64,000 bases of DNA, taken from positions 62,001 to 126,000 of the forward strand of contig NZ_JAGYXY010000001.1 of assembly GCF_018362775.1 (NCBI RefSeq), written 5' to 3'. Shown piece by piece: positions 9,737-17,538 of the stretch. Both the position numbers and the translations under genes were made by a program. A model generated the notes under the pieces. It was not told where the DNA came from. It saw only the letters and a program-made list of their open reading frames with translations, and ran no database searches. Position 1 is the stretch's first letter, and every line of letters starts with the position of its first letter. This stretch comes from Alistipes montrealensis. GTDB lineage: Bacteria > Bacteroidota > Bacteroidia > Bacteroidales > Rikenellaceae.

Positions 9737-10504
9737 ATGTCGAAATTGAAAATTGAGACGGGAAGTTCTCCCGCCGAAGCGCGCTTCAGCATCACGGTAA
9801 CCGAAAAGGGTCCTTTTCTGGTCTACGGACGCCCGTCGCTGGCCGAGCAGTTCATCATGCCCAACGAGCGAAACGAAAGCTGGTATTTCCAGGAAGGGAG
9901 GCACTTTTCGACCGAAGCGGAACCTACGGCGCTCTGCCGCTGCGGAGCTTCGAAGCGCAAACCCTATTGCGACGGAACCCATGAAACAGCCGCCTGGAAT
10001 CCCGAGCTCACAGCACCCGACGAATCGCTGCTCGATGCCGCCGAGACCATCGAGGGAGAAGCCCTGACGATGACCGACAACCCGAAATACTGCGTTTTTG
10101 CGAGGTTCTGCCATCCGCAGGGCGACGCATGGACGCTGACCGAGCAGTCAGAGGACCCCGAAGCCCGCCAACTGGCCATCCGCGAAGCGTCGATGTGCCC
10201 CAGCGGCCGCCTGATGGCGTGGAACCGGGAGACCATGCAGCCCTATGAATTCCGGTTCAAACCGAGCCTCGGGCTGATCGAGGATGTTACCATCGGCAGC
10301 AGCGGGGGACTGTGGATCCGCGGCGGAATTCCCCTGCGGCGCGAGGACGGCCGCACCTACGAAATCCGCAACCGCGTAGTCGCATGCCGCTGCGGCCAGT
10401 CGGCCAACAAGCCCTATTGCGACGGCACGCATGCGGCGATCAAATGGCGCGACAACCTCGAAGGCGAGCCTGTCGGCGAAACGCTGCCCGAGAAGGTCTA
10501 TTAA
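9737..10504 (+). CDS. Multi-cluster CDGSH iron-sulfur protein
   Basis: 255 residues with two full CDGSH motifs. CRCGASKRKPYCDGTH supplies Cys67, Cys69, Cys78 and His82; CRCGQSANKPYCDGTH supplies Cys217, Cys219, Cys228 and His232. Each such 3Cys-1His set binds a [2Fe-2S] cluster in the mitoNEET family. Between them, YCVFARFCHPQGDAWTL and MCPSGRL form a third Cys-bearing segment like the divergent 4Fe-4S mono-cluster domain often found with CDGSH repeats. There is no signal peptide, so it is probably cytoplasmic and involved in redox or Fe-S transfer, which is inference. It is a single gene ending at a shared terminator. Confidence 0.85.
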   Translation: MSKLKIETGSSPAEARFSITVTEKGPFLVYGRPSLAEQFIMPNERNESWYFQEGRHFSTEAEPTALCRCGASKRKPYCDGTHETAAWNPELTAPDESLLDAAETIEGEALTMTDNPKYCVFARFCHPQGDAWTLTEQSEDPEARQLAIREASMCPSGRLMAWNRETMQPYEFRFKPSLGLIEDVTIGSSGGLWIRGGIPLRREDGRTYEIRNRVVACRCGQSANKPYCDGTHAAIKWRDNLEGEPVGETLPEKVY

Positions 10505-10512
10505 ATGCACTA

Positions 10513-10548
10513 AACGAAAAGAGAGCCCCGCAAGGCTCTCTTTTCGTT
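10513..10548. terminator. Bidirectional terminator between CDGSH and esterase genes
   Basis: AACGAAAAGAGAGCC (10513-10527) and its exact complement (10534-10548) make a 15-bp stem with loop CCGCAA, between convergent genes. Confidence 0.85.
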
Positions 10549-12097
10549 ATTCCATCGCTCCGCTGCGGGCTGCGGCCCCGATCCAGCTGTCGGCCATCAG
10601 GCGCTGCCCGGCAGGCGTGGGGTGGATGCCGTCCCACACCCAGTAGGTCTCGTCACCGTTCGGCAGCCGCGATTCGAGCCCGGCGATAAGCCGGTGGAAC
10701 GGAACCAGCGTCGCGCCGTAGTCCCGGGCGATTTCCGCTACGATCGCGCAGCATTGCGCCAGCATCTGCTGACGCAGGGGATAGTACGCCCCCAGCGCCC
10801 CTTCGACGATCTTCCCGCAGGGTGCGGCGAACGGCGTGCAAAGCACGATCCGCAGCGCCGGGTTGGCCTGCCGGGCTTCGTCGAGCAGGCGGCGGTAGGT
10901 CTTCTCCCAGCCGGCGAAGTCGAAATCGGAAACAGCCTGCGAATCGTCGGCGCGCAACAGTTTGCGCAGGTGGCGTTCCACGTCGTTCGTCCCGATCAGC
11001 ACCGACAGCACGTCGGGCCGCAGGTCGAGGACATCCTCCTGCCAGCGGGCCGCAAGGTCGCCCAACGCATTACCTCCCGTGCCGCGGTTGAAGAACAGGT
11101 AGTCGCGGTCAGGGAAATAACCCTGGTAATAGGTGGCGCACAGGTACATGTACCCGCTGCCGAAAAGGTGGTTGCGGTCCCAGAGGTTCCGCTGCGACGA
11201 AGGTTTTCCGTCGGCCTTGCCCCAGTTTCCGTCGGTAATCGAATCGCCCGTGAAGACCACGCGCAGCCCCTTGGCGGCAGCAGCGGCCTGCGGCGCATTT
11301 TGTGCGAACCAGCGCTGGAAGAAAAGCATCTGGTAGGGAAGCGAAGTCGACCAATAAGCCGCGGTATGCCCCCCGGGACGCACCAGGAAATCGTGGCCCA
11401 CCCCCTGCCGCATCAACTGTTCGTGCAGGTTCGTGTTGACCTGAAAGAAGAAATCCTCGTAACCGCAGTCGAAGATGAGCGCCAGTTCGCCGTCCCGGAG
11501 CGACGCGGCCTGGTTGATCACCGTATGCGCGTCCCAGCGCTCCGGGTTGTCTTTCAGTTCGCCCAGTTGGGCCTTCATCTCCCACGAATCGGGGAAGGGA
11601 CGTATATCCACGCCGCCCGAGGTCGAACCTGCGGCCCCGAAACGGTCTTTGTGCCGCAATGCGACCCAAAGGGCGCCGTGACCGCCCATGCTGAGGCCCG
11701 TAATAGCGCGCCCCTCGCGTGAGGGAATCGTCAGGTAGCGGGCGTCGATCCAGTCGGGAAGTTCCTGCGCCACGAAAGTTTCGAATTGCGAGGCCGGGTC
11801 GAGCGGACTGTCCCAATACCAACTGTTCCTACCGTCGGGACAGACGACGATCATCCCGCAGGCATCGGCCAGCGGACGCAGGTCGGTGATCCGGGACCAC
11901 GACAGGTAGTCCCCGCCGTAGCCGTGGAGCAGGTAGAGCACGGGCATACGCTGCCCGACGCCCGCATCGGGAACCACGACCAGCGCCGGAATCTCGCGCT
12001 GCATCTTCGCGCTGAAAACCGCCACGGTGTCGATCTGCGCGGCAAAGGTTCCCGTCGCCGCAAAGAGGAAAAGCAGAGTCAGAAGGTGTTTTTTCAT
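10547..12097 (-). CDS. Exported esterase-SGNH hydrolase fusion
   Basis: 516 residues starting with a signal peptide (MKKHLLTLLFLFAATGTFAA). Residues about 20-275 form an esterase D/feruloyl-esterase-type alpha/beta hydrolase: YLLHGYGGDYLSW (oxyanion region), the nucleophile elbow ITGLSMGGHGALW, and a late GGHTAAYW with the likely catalytic His. Residues about 285-516 form a second hydrolase of the SGNH/GDSL type, with all blocks visible: VVFTGDSITDGNWG (Ser), NRGTGGN (Gly), LIGTNDVE (Asn) and VWDGIHPTPAGQ (Asp/His). Two independent esterase active sites in one secreted protein suggest sequential deacylation of a complex carbohydrate or lignin-linked substrate. The substrate is unknown. Confidence 0.85.
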   Translation of the reverse strand: MKKHLLTLLFLFAATGTFAAQIDTVAVFSAKMQREIPALVVVPDAGVGQRMPVLYLLHGYGGDYLSWSRITDLRPLADACGMIVVCPDGRNSWYWDSPLDPASQFETFVAQELPDWIDARYLTIPSREGRAITGLSMGGHGALWVALRHKDRFGAAGSTSGGVDIRPFPDSWEMKAQLGELKDNPERWDAHTVINQAASLRDGELALIFDCGYEDFFFQVNTNLHEQLMRQGVGHDFLVRPGGHTAAYWSTSLPYQMLFFQRWFAQNAPQAAAAAKGLRVVFTGDSITDGNWGKADGKPSSQRNLWDRNHLFGSGYMYLCATYYQGYFPDRDYLFFNRGTGGNALGDLAARWQEDVLDLRPDVLSVLIGTNDVERHLRKLLRADDSQAVSDFDFAGWEKTYRRLLDEARQANPALRIVLCTPFAAPCGKIVEGALGAYYPLRQQMLAQCCAIVAEIARDYGATLVPFHRLIAGLESRLPNGDETYWVWDGIHPTPAGQRLMADSWIGAAARSGAME

Positions 12098-12117
12098 AGC
12101 TGTCGGAATATTTCACG

Positions 12118-12144
12118 AAAAAGGGCGCGCACGATGCGCACCCC
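12118..12144 (-). terminator. Terminator of the nfeD-floA operon
   Basis: On the minus strand GGGTGCGC and GCGCGCCC form an eight-pair stem around ATCGT, followed by TTTTT. It lies 22 bases after the floA stop and before the esterase start. Confidence 0.65.
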
Positions 12145-12165
12145 CTGATAACAAATCCGTTAAAA

Positions 12166-13137
12166 TTATTTTTTCTCCGGTTTGGCGATGGTCTCACGCA
12201 TCTGCGTATCGGCCATGATGTTCTTCATCTTGTAGTAATCCATAATACCCAGGTTTCCGCTGCGGAACGCTTCGGCCATAGCCAGAGGCACTTCGGCTTC
12301 GGCGAGGATCACCTTGGCGCGGGCGTCCTGCGCCTTGGCCTTGTTCTCCTGTTCGAGGGCCACGGCCATCGCACGCCGCTCCTCGGCCTTCGCCTGGGCG
12401 ATATTTTTGTCGGCCTGGGCCTGATCCATCTGCAACTGGGCGCCGATGTTCTTACCAACATCGATGTCGGCGATGTCGATCGACAGAATTTCGAAAGCCG
12501 TCCCGGCGTCGAGGCCCTTTTCGAGCACTACACGCGAAATCGAGTCGGGATTTTCGAGTACGATCTTATGCGATCCGGCCGAGCCGATCGACGAGACGAT
12601 ACCTTCGCCGACACGGGCCAGTACGGTCTCCTCGCCGGCGCCGCCGACCAACTGTTTGATGTTGGCGCGCACCGTGACGCGGGCTTTGGCGATCAACTGG
12701 ATACCGTCCTTAGCCACAGCGGCTACGGGAGGGGTGTTGATTACCTTGGGATTCACCGACATCTGCACGGCCTCGAACACGTCGCGGCCCGCCAGGTCGA
12801 TGGCTGTGGCCATTTTGAAATCCAGCATGATGTTGGCCTTCTGTGCCGAAACCAGTGCGTGGACTACGCTCGTGACATTACCGCCTGCAAGATAGTGGGC
12901 TTCCAGTTCGTTGGGATTGAGCGACAGACCGGCTTTCGTGCTCTCGATCATCGAAGAAACGATGGTCGAAGGCGGAACCTTGCGCCAGCGCATCAGGACC
13001 AGTTGCAGCAAGCTGATGCGCACGCCCGACACCAACGCCGAGAACCACAGTCCCACCGGAATAAAATAGAAGAGGAGCCAAATCGCAAAAAGGCTCACGA
13101 AGACGATCAGTACGATCATTCCACCCTGAAAATCCAT
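12166..13137 (-). CDS. floA: Flotillin-like protein FloA
   Basis: 323 residues. One N-terminal membrane hairpin (residues about 5-45) is followed by an SPFH-type domain, then an Ala/Glu-rich helical region ([23 protein letters not shown]) typical of FloA/YqfA proteins. [31 protein letters not shown] and [20 protein letters not shown] are family-like segments. It organises membrane microdomains at the inner face of the cytoplasmic membrane. It is encoded nine bases after an NfeD-like gene, the usual partner of flotillins. Length agrees with the family. Confidence 0.93.
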   Translation of the reverse strand: MDFQGGMIVLIVFVSLFAIWLLFYFIPVGLWFSALVSGVRISLLQLVLMRWRKVPPSTIVSSMIESTKAGLSLNPNELEAHYLAGGNVTSVVHALVSAQKANIMLDFKMATAIDLAGRDVFEAVQMSVNPKVINTPPVAAVAKDGIQLIAKARVTVRANIKQLVGGAGEETVLARVGEGIVSSIGSAGSHKIVLENPDSISRVVLEKGLDAGTAFEILSIDIADIDVGKNIGAQLQMDQAQADKNIAQAKAEERRAMAVALEQENKAKAQDARAKVILAEAEVPLAMAEAFRSGNLGIMDYYKMKNIMADTQMRETIAKPEKK

Positions 13138-13146
13138 AATTGAAGT

Positions 13147-13617
13147 TTATTTGATAGTTTTTACAATGACGCTGAAATTCTCGAAACCCACGACCTCGAC
13201 ATCGCGCTGCGGATCGACATAAGCCCCGAGCGATTTGGCTTCGTAAATACGGCCGCCGATCTCGACCTTACCCATCGGGGAGAGGCGCGAGACGGTCACG
13301 CCCCGGTCGCCGACCTGCAACTCCTCGGCGGGAGTGACCGGCATCGACGACGAGCGGATTTCCTGTTTGAGCGAAAAACGCTGCCAGGTTTTGGCCCGCA
13401 GGGAAATGACGGTAGCTATTATCGACAGGACAAGGATGACAATGACAACAACGGCGCCCGTCAGCGGGCCGAAATCGCGGAATGCGAGATAAATGGAACT
13501 GCCGTAGCAGACCAGCGCCAGTACGCCTCCGATCGACACGCCGGGCAGCAGGACCAATTCAGCCACCAGGAACAGCAGGCCGAAGACAACGAGCAATACA
13601 ATATAGAACATCTCCAT
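13147..13617 (-). CDS. Short NfeD-like membrane protein
   Basis: 156 residues. Three or four hydrophobic segments fill the first 70 residues (FYIVLLVVFGLLFLVAEL, VSIGGVLALVCYGSSIYL, AVVVIVILVLSIIATVI). A C-terminal OB-fold-like NfeD domain follows (LQVGDRGVTVSRLSPMGKVEIGGRIYEA). It lacks the N-terminal ClpP-type protease domain of full-length NfeD, so it is the short, non-protease form. Short NfeD proteins are known partners of flotillins, and floA follows nine bases downstream in the same operon. A TATCTTTA element (minus strand of 13640-13647) lies 23 bases upstream. Confidence 0.85.
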   Translation of the reverse strand: MEMFYIVLLVVFGLLFLVAELVLLPGVSIGGVLALVCYGSSIYLAFRDFGPLTGAVVVIVILVLSIIATVISLRAKTWQRFSLKQEIRSSSMPVTPAEELQVGDRGVTVSRLSPMGKVEIGGRIYEAKSLGAYVDPQRDVEVVGFENFSVIVKTIK

Positions 13618-13639
13618 AGGGCTTTGTAGAATATTGCAC

Positions 13640-13647
13640 TAAAGATA
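13640..13647 (-). promoter_or_regulatory. Possible -7 element of nfeD-floA
   Basis: The minus strand reads TATCTTTA, one base off TAnnTTTG, 23 bases before the ATG at 13617. Confidence 0.35.
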
Positions 13648-13651
13648 GGTA

Positions 13652-13697
13652 AAAAAATCGAATCCGGATGAATTTGCCGATAAATTTCATCCGGATT
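13652..13697 (-). terminator. Terminator of the sensor-trkH-SPOR operon
   Basis: AATCCGGATGAA (13661-13672) pairs perfectly with TTCATCCGGATT (13686-13697), followed on the minus strand by CGATTTTTTT. Confidence 0.75.
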
Positions 13698-13702
13698 CCG
13701 AT

Positions 13703-15247
13703 TTATTCTGCTATTTCGGCGACTTTTAGTTCCAGCGCCGAGTCCGCCAGCCGTATCGCTTCGGCCAAACGGTCGGCGACGGCTTTGTCGACGAAGGTCC
13801 CTACAACAAAAAGCTGATTGCCCACGCGCGAAAGTTCGTAGCCTTCGGCCGTGGCGGCGATCACCTGCTTCACGTCGTCCGACAAAGCGTCGGTCCCGGT
13901 GATTTCGACACGGTAGACGATTTTCGGGGCCTCGGAGCCGAGCGAAAGATTGCGCGCGACGCCATCGGTCCACACCACGATCTCAGGCCGCACGAATCCG
14001 TGTTTCTTCAGCATCGCCTGCGCCGCCTCGGCTTCGGCCAGTGTGGCGAAACCGCCCGTATAATAACACCACTTGCCGTCGTCATTGATCTGATAGCAAA
14101 GCGGATAAGCCCCCCGGAAAGTCGCGGCGGCGCGCTTGGTATTGAACGTTCCGAGCAGGATGCGGTAGATCGTACCGTTCGCATAGACCTTGCACTCGGG
14201 AATAGGTTTCTGGTAGGAGTACATCTGTTTCGACAGGATGGCCACACTGTCGTAATCGAGGAAATAACGCTCCGCGACCTCGATCCTCGGCATGCGGAAG
14301 TCGATGGATTCGAGCTGCGCCGCAACGCCGCGCAGCGAATCGCGCGCGGCATCCAGCGCCAGGACTCCGGCCACGGCGGCTTCATAGTCGACGATGACGC
14401 GTTTGCGCAGGAAATAATCCGCCACGGCGTCCGAAGCCGTCTCGCCCTGCAATGCCGTCAGTTGCCGCGCAGCCTCCGAGAGTGCCTCCTCCTCACGGGC
14501 CAGCACCTCCTCCTTGCCCATCTTGTCGAGCAGGTAACCGTAGGCGTAACTCTTGTTGTCGAAGATATCGTTCCACACCGCAGCGAGCGAGTCGGCCAGC
14601 GCGCGGTTCAGGCCCTGCAGGGCGTTGTAACGTTCGAAAACCTCGATCGCTTCGGGTTCGGTCTGTACCGCGGCGTAAGTTTCGGCCAACTGGGCAAGCG
14701 TGCTGTGGTTGGCGAAATAGCGGTCGACGTAATCCACCGCCTGCAACTCCTGCTTCTGGGCCTCCCGCAGGGCGGCGTAATCCTCCGCAGGGAGGTGCTC
14801 GCGGAAATAGAGGTTGTCCACCAGGTTGCGGACCTTCAGCGAGTCGGGAACCGCCGCCGGGCTCGTTTCAACCGGCCCCGCAGGCTGCTGCGCCGCACCG
14901 TTCAGGTTGGCGAGCACCCACTCCTGCTCGATGGTGTTGATGCGGTCGATCAGACGCCCTTTGGCATTGCGGATTTCGAAGATTTTACTTTCGAGCTGCA
15001 AAATATCCTGCGAATACTGCTGGCGTTTGGCAGGGTCCTCACGCAACTGCCGGCGCATCTGCTCCACAGCGTTGACGATCGAATCCTCGCGAATCTGCAA
15101 CTGCGCATCCTGGTTCAGCAGCGACATATATTCGGCGTTGCCTTCCAATCCTGCAATACGGGCCTCGACTTTGGGCTGCTGCGCCTGCAACACGCCGACG
15201 GTCAGGAAAATCGCGCCCAGCGCGTATATGTAAATCTTGCGAAACAT
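13703..15247 (-). CDS. Secreted coiled-coil protein with two SPOR-like repeats
   Basis: 514 residues from ATG 15247 (MFRKIYIYALGAIFLTVGVLQAQ, a clear signal peptide). The alternative start at 15268 would overlap the trkH end and mask that signal. Residues about 50-110 and 240-300 are Gln/Glu/Arg-rich and probably coiled coil. The C-terminal part contains TIYRILLGTFNTKRAAATF with YYTGGFATLAEAEAAQ, and then VYRVEITGTDALSDDV with QLFVVGTFVDKAVADR: two copies of the SPOR pattern, a fold that binds denuded peptidoglycan glycans. A periplasmic cell-wall role is likely. It follows trkH by eight bases, an unusual neighbour for a wall protein. Confidence 0.7.
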   Translation of the reverse strand: MFRKIYIYALGAIFLTVGVLQAQQPKVEARIAGLEGNAEYMSLLNQDAQLQIREDSIVNAVEQMRRQLREDPAKRQQYSQDILQLESKIFEIRNAKGRLIDRINTIEQEWVLANLNGAAQQPAGPVETSPAAVPDSLKVRNLVDNLYFREHLPAEDYAALREAQKQELQAVDYVDRYFANHSTLAQLAETYAAVQTEPEAIEVFERYNALQGLNRALADSLAAVWNDIFDNKSYAYGYLLDKMGKEEVLAREEEALSEAARQLTALQGETASDAVADYFLRKRVIVDYEAAVAGVLALDAARDSLRGVAAQLESIDFRMPRIEVAERYFLDYDSVAILSKQMYSYQKPIPECKVYANGTIYRILLGTFNTKRAAATFRGAYPLCYQINDDGKWCYYTGGFATLAEAEAAQAMLKKHGFVRPEIVVWTDGVARNLSLGSEAPKIVYRVEITGTDALSDDVKQVIAATAEGYELSRVGNQLFVVGTFVDKAVADRLAEAIRLADSALELKVAEIAE

Positions 15248-15255
15248 AGCTTGGT

Positions 15256-16701
15256 TTATCTCCACCATTTAATAAAAAAGATCTGTATGAGTCCGAAAAT
15301 CTCCAGACGCCCCAGCAACATCAGCAGCGAATTGGAAATCTTGAACCCCACGGGCATCGCCGAAAAGTTATCCATCGAACCGACCTGCCCGAAACCGGGC
15401 CCCACATTGCCCATCGAGGCTACCGCCCCGGTAAAACTGGTCGTCAGGTCGACGCCGAGCATCGTACCGAAGACCGTGCCGGCAAGTATGAACATCAGGT
15501 AGGTGACGATGAAAATCATCACCGCGTGCAAGGCTTCGTTCTCCTGAATGACGCCGTCGAGACGGATGCGGATGATGGCGTTGGGATGCTGCTGCTGGCG
15601 CAGGCGCGTGCGCATCATCTTTCCGGCCAGCACCAGGCGGTTGACCTTGATACCGCCCGCCGTGGAACCCGCACAGGCACAGACTATAGAACCGAAAATC
15701 AGCAGGATGACGGCGAACGAAGTCCACGTATTGGAATCGGCCGTGGCAAATCCCGTCGTCGTCACGAGGGATACGAACTGGAACATCGCATAACGGAACG
15801 AAGCGGTCAGCGTAGGGTAGAGGTCCGCGGCGAAAAGGCTTACGGCGATCAGCACGCCGCCCGCGAGCAGCATCCCGAAATACCAGCGCGTCACCTCCGA
15901 ACGGAAAATATTGTTGCGCTTGCCGGTCACCGTGGCGTAGATCAGCCCGAAGTGAACGCCCGCGGTCGCCATCGTGAAAATCAGGATCGTGTCGATCATC
16001 GGGCTGTTGAAGTAAGCGATGCTGGCGTTTTTGGTCGAGAATCCGCTCGTGGCGCACGCCGACATGGCGTGGCACAGGGCGTCGAACCAGTTCATGCCCG
16101 CCATTTTGAGCAGCACGGTGGAGAGCACGGTAAGCCCGACATAGACCACCAGCAGAATCTGCACGATGATCTGCGCCCGGTAGCGGTAATTGTCCTTGGC
16201 CATCGTCGAAAGTTCGACGTTGGAAAGCATCATCTTGCTGCGCCCCATCGACGGCAGGACCACCAGCGCGAACATCACCACGCCCATACCGCCGATCCAC
16301 GTCGACGCCATGCGCCAGAACTGCAGCCCGCGCGGCAGGGCTTCCACATCGTTCAGGATCGTCGATCCGGTGGTCGTAAGCCCCGAAACGCTCTCGAACC
16401 AGGCATTTACCAGGCTGAACTCGCCACCCCAGATCAGGTAAGGGAACATCGACACGACGCAGGCCACGAGCCACGCCCCGACGACGATGCAGAAACCCTC
16501 CTTGTTGGTGATCTGCTCACGCTTGCTGACGAAGATCAGCGGAAACGCCCCCAGCAGGGCCGTGAGCAGCGACGAAAGCAGCAGGGGATAAAACGCCGAA
16601 TCCATGCCGCTCAGGTAGGAGATTCCCGCCGAAAGCAGCATGAACATCGCAATGAAGAGCATCACGACTCCGACATATCGTAAAACCACGTCTACCCGCA
16701 T
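15256..16701 (-). CDS. trkH: TrkH/KtrB-type potassium transporter membrane subunit
   Basis: 481 residues with about ten hydrophobic segments and the four pore loops of the TrkH family. Filter-like segments TTTGSTILND, ATSGFSTKN, TTTGFATADSN and SMGNVGPGFG are in order, each with the conserved selectivity glycine. It forms the K+ path in the inner membrane and normally needs a cytosolic TrkA/KtrA nucleotide-binding subunit, which is not encoded nearby. Length fits TrkH (about 480). It lies seven bases after a membrane sensor-like gene and eight bases before a SPOR protein, so the three are probably one transcript. Confidence 0.92.
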   Translation of the reverse strand: MRVDVVLRYVGVVMLFIAMFMLLSAGISYLSGMDSAFYPLLLSSLLTALLGAFPLIFVSKREQITNKEGFCIVVGAWLVACVVSMFPYLIWGGEFSLVNAWFESVSGLTTTGSTILNDVEALPRGLQFWRMASTWIGGMGVVMFALVVLPSMGRSKMMLSNVELSTMAKDNYRYRAQIIVQILLVVYVGLTVLSTVLLKMAGMNWFDALCHAMSACATSGFSTKNASIAYFNSPMIDTILIFTMATAGVHFGLIYATVTGKRNNIFRSEVTRWYFGMLLAGGVLIAVSLFAADLYPTLTASFRYAMFQFVSLVTTTGFATADSNTWTSFAVILLIFGSIVCACAGSTAGGIKVNRLVLAGKMMRTRLRQQQHPNAIIRIRLDGVIQENEALHAVMIFIVTYLMFILAGTVFGTMLGVDLTTSFTGAVASMGNVGPGFGQVGSMDNFSAMPVGFKISNSLLMLLGRLEIFGLIQIFFIKWWR

Positions 16702-16708
16702 CGCCGCA

Positions 16709-17503
16709 TCAGGATTTGGTCTGTTTGGAAAGGTTGATCAGCGCCTCGATCTTCTCCTTGAGTTCCAGCACCTCGTCCTTGAGGTCGCCCTTCACGGCGA
16801 AAGGCACGCGGAACGAAAGGTAATCGCCGAGTCCCTTGTTCATCCGCTCGATGGGCGTCACGCAGTAGATCGACATGAAATAGAAGAGCATCAGCACGAT
16901 GGCGATCATCACGACCAGCGAAATAAGCACGGGCGTCACAGCACGGTAGGCGTTCTTCTTCATCTGCTCGGCACGCGGGACCAGCGAACTCTGCGTCGAG
17001 GTCATATAACTCTTGATAGCCGCGGTGAGACGGCCGTAAATAGCTTCGTATTCATCGTTATACCACTTGCCGCCCACCGAATCGACGCGCCCCGCAGCCG
17101 CGGCAAGCGAATCGGGCCGCCCGGAGGCTCCAAAGGCGAGGAAGTTATCCGTCAGCAGGCGCAATTCCGTCGTAGCAAAGGCCAGCGAATCGAGGAACGA
17201 CTTTTCGAGCGCTTCGTTCTGGGCCACGAGCAATGCGCTTTCGAGCCGCTCCAAACTGGAGCGGCAAAGACTGTCGCACGACTTGTCGCCGAAGACCGAA
17301 AGGTGGATGAGCGCGATGTTCTGCTCATGCGCGGCGTCGAGCATCTCCTTGGCCAGCTCGATGTTCCGTTTGTTGGCCTTGAGAATTTCGCCCGTATCGC
17401 GGCTCAGGTGGCTCAGTTCGAGGAACGAGACCATGCCCGAAAAAAACAGCAGGCAGACGATGCTCAGAAACCCGACCGTCACCCGTTTGCGCAAACCCGT
17501 CAT
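16709..17503 (-). CDS. Membrane sensor-like protein with HAMP-like region and no output domain
   Basis: 264 residues. TM1 is at about 8-30 (VTVGFLSIVCLLFFSGMVSF). A roughly 150-residue helical periplasmic region with NIELAKEMLDAAHEQNIALIH resembles the four-helix-bundle sensors of chemoreceptors and kinases. TM2 is at about 178-200. A HAMP-like segment follows (CVTPIERMNKGLGDYL) with a short coiled tail (DLKDEVLELKEKIEALINL). The chain then ends; there is no kinase, cyclase or methyl-accepting region. It begins an operon with trkH and a SPOR protein, suggesting it could modulate K+ uptake directly, which is inference. A TATATTTG promoter lies 24 bases upstream. Confidence 0.65.
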   Translation of the reverse strand: MTGLRKRVTVGFLSIVCLLFFSGMVSFLELSHLSRDTGEILKANKRNIELAKEMLDAAHEQNIALIHLSVFGDKSCDSLCRSSLERLESALLVAQNEALEKSFLDSLAFATTELRLLTDNFLAFGASGRPDSLAAAAGRVDSVGGKWYNDEYEAIYGRLTAAIKSYMTSTQSSLVPRAEQMKKNAYRAVTPVLISLVVMIAIVLMLFYFMSIYCVTPIERMNKGLGDYLSFRVPFAVKGDLKDEVLELKEKIEALINLSKQTKS

Positions 17504-17526
17504 AGTGTTTTTAAATTTCTTATCCG

Positions 17527-17534
17527 CAAATATA
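17527..17534 (-). promoter_or_regulatory. Promoter -7 element of the sensor-trkH operon
   Basis: The minus strand reads TATATTTG, located in the 35-base gap between the mtaB stop and the sensor ATG. This makes the trkH operon independent of mtaB. Confidence 0.6.
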
Positions 17535-17538
17535 ATGA

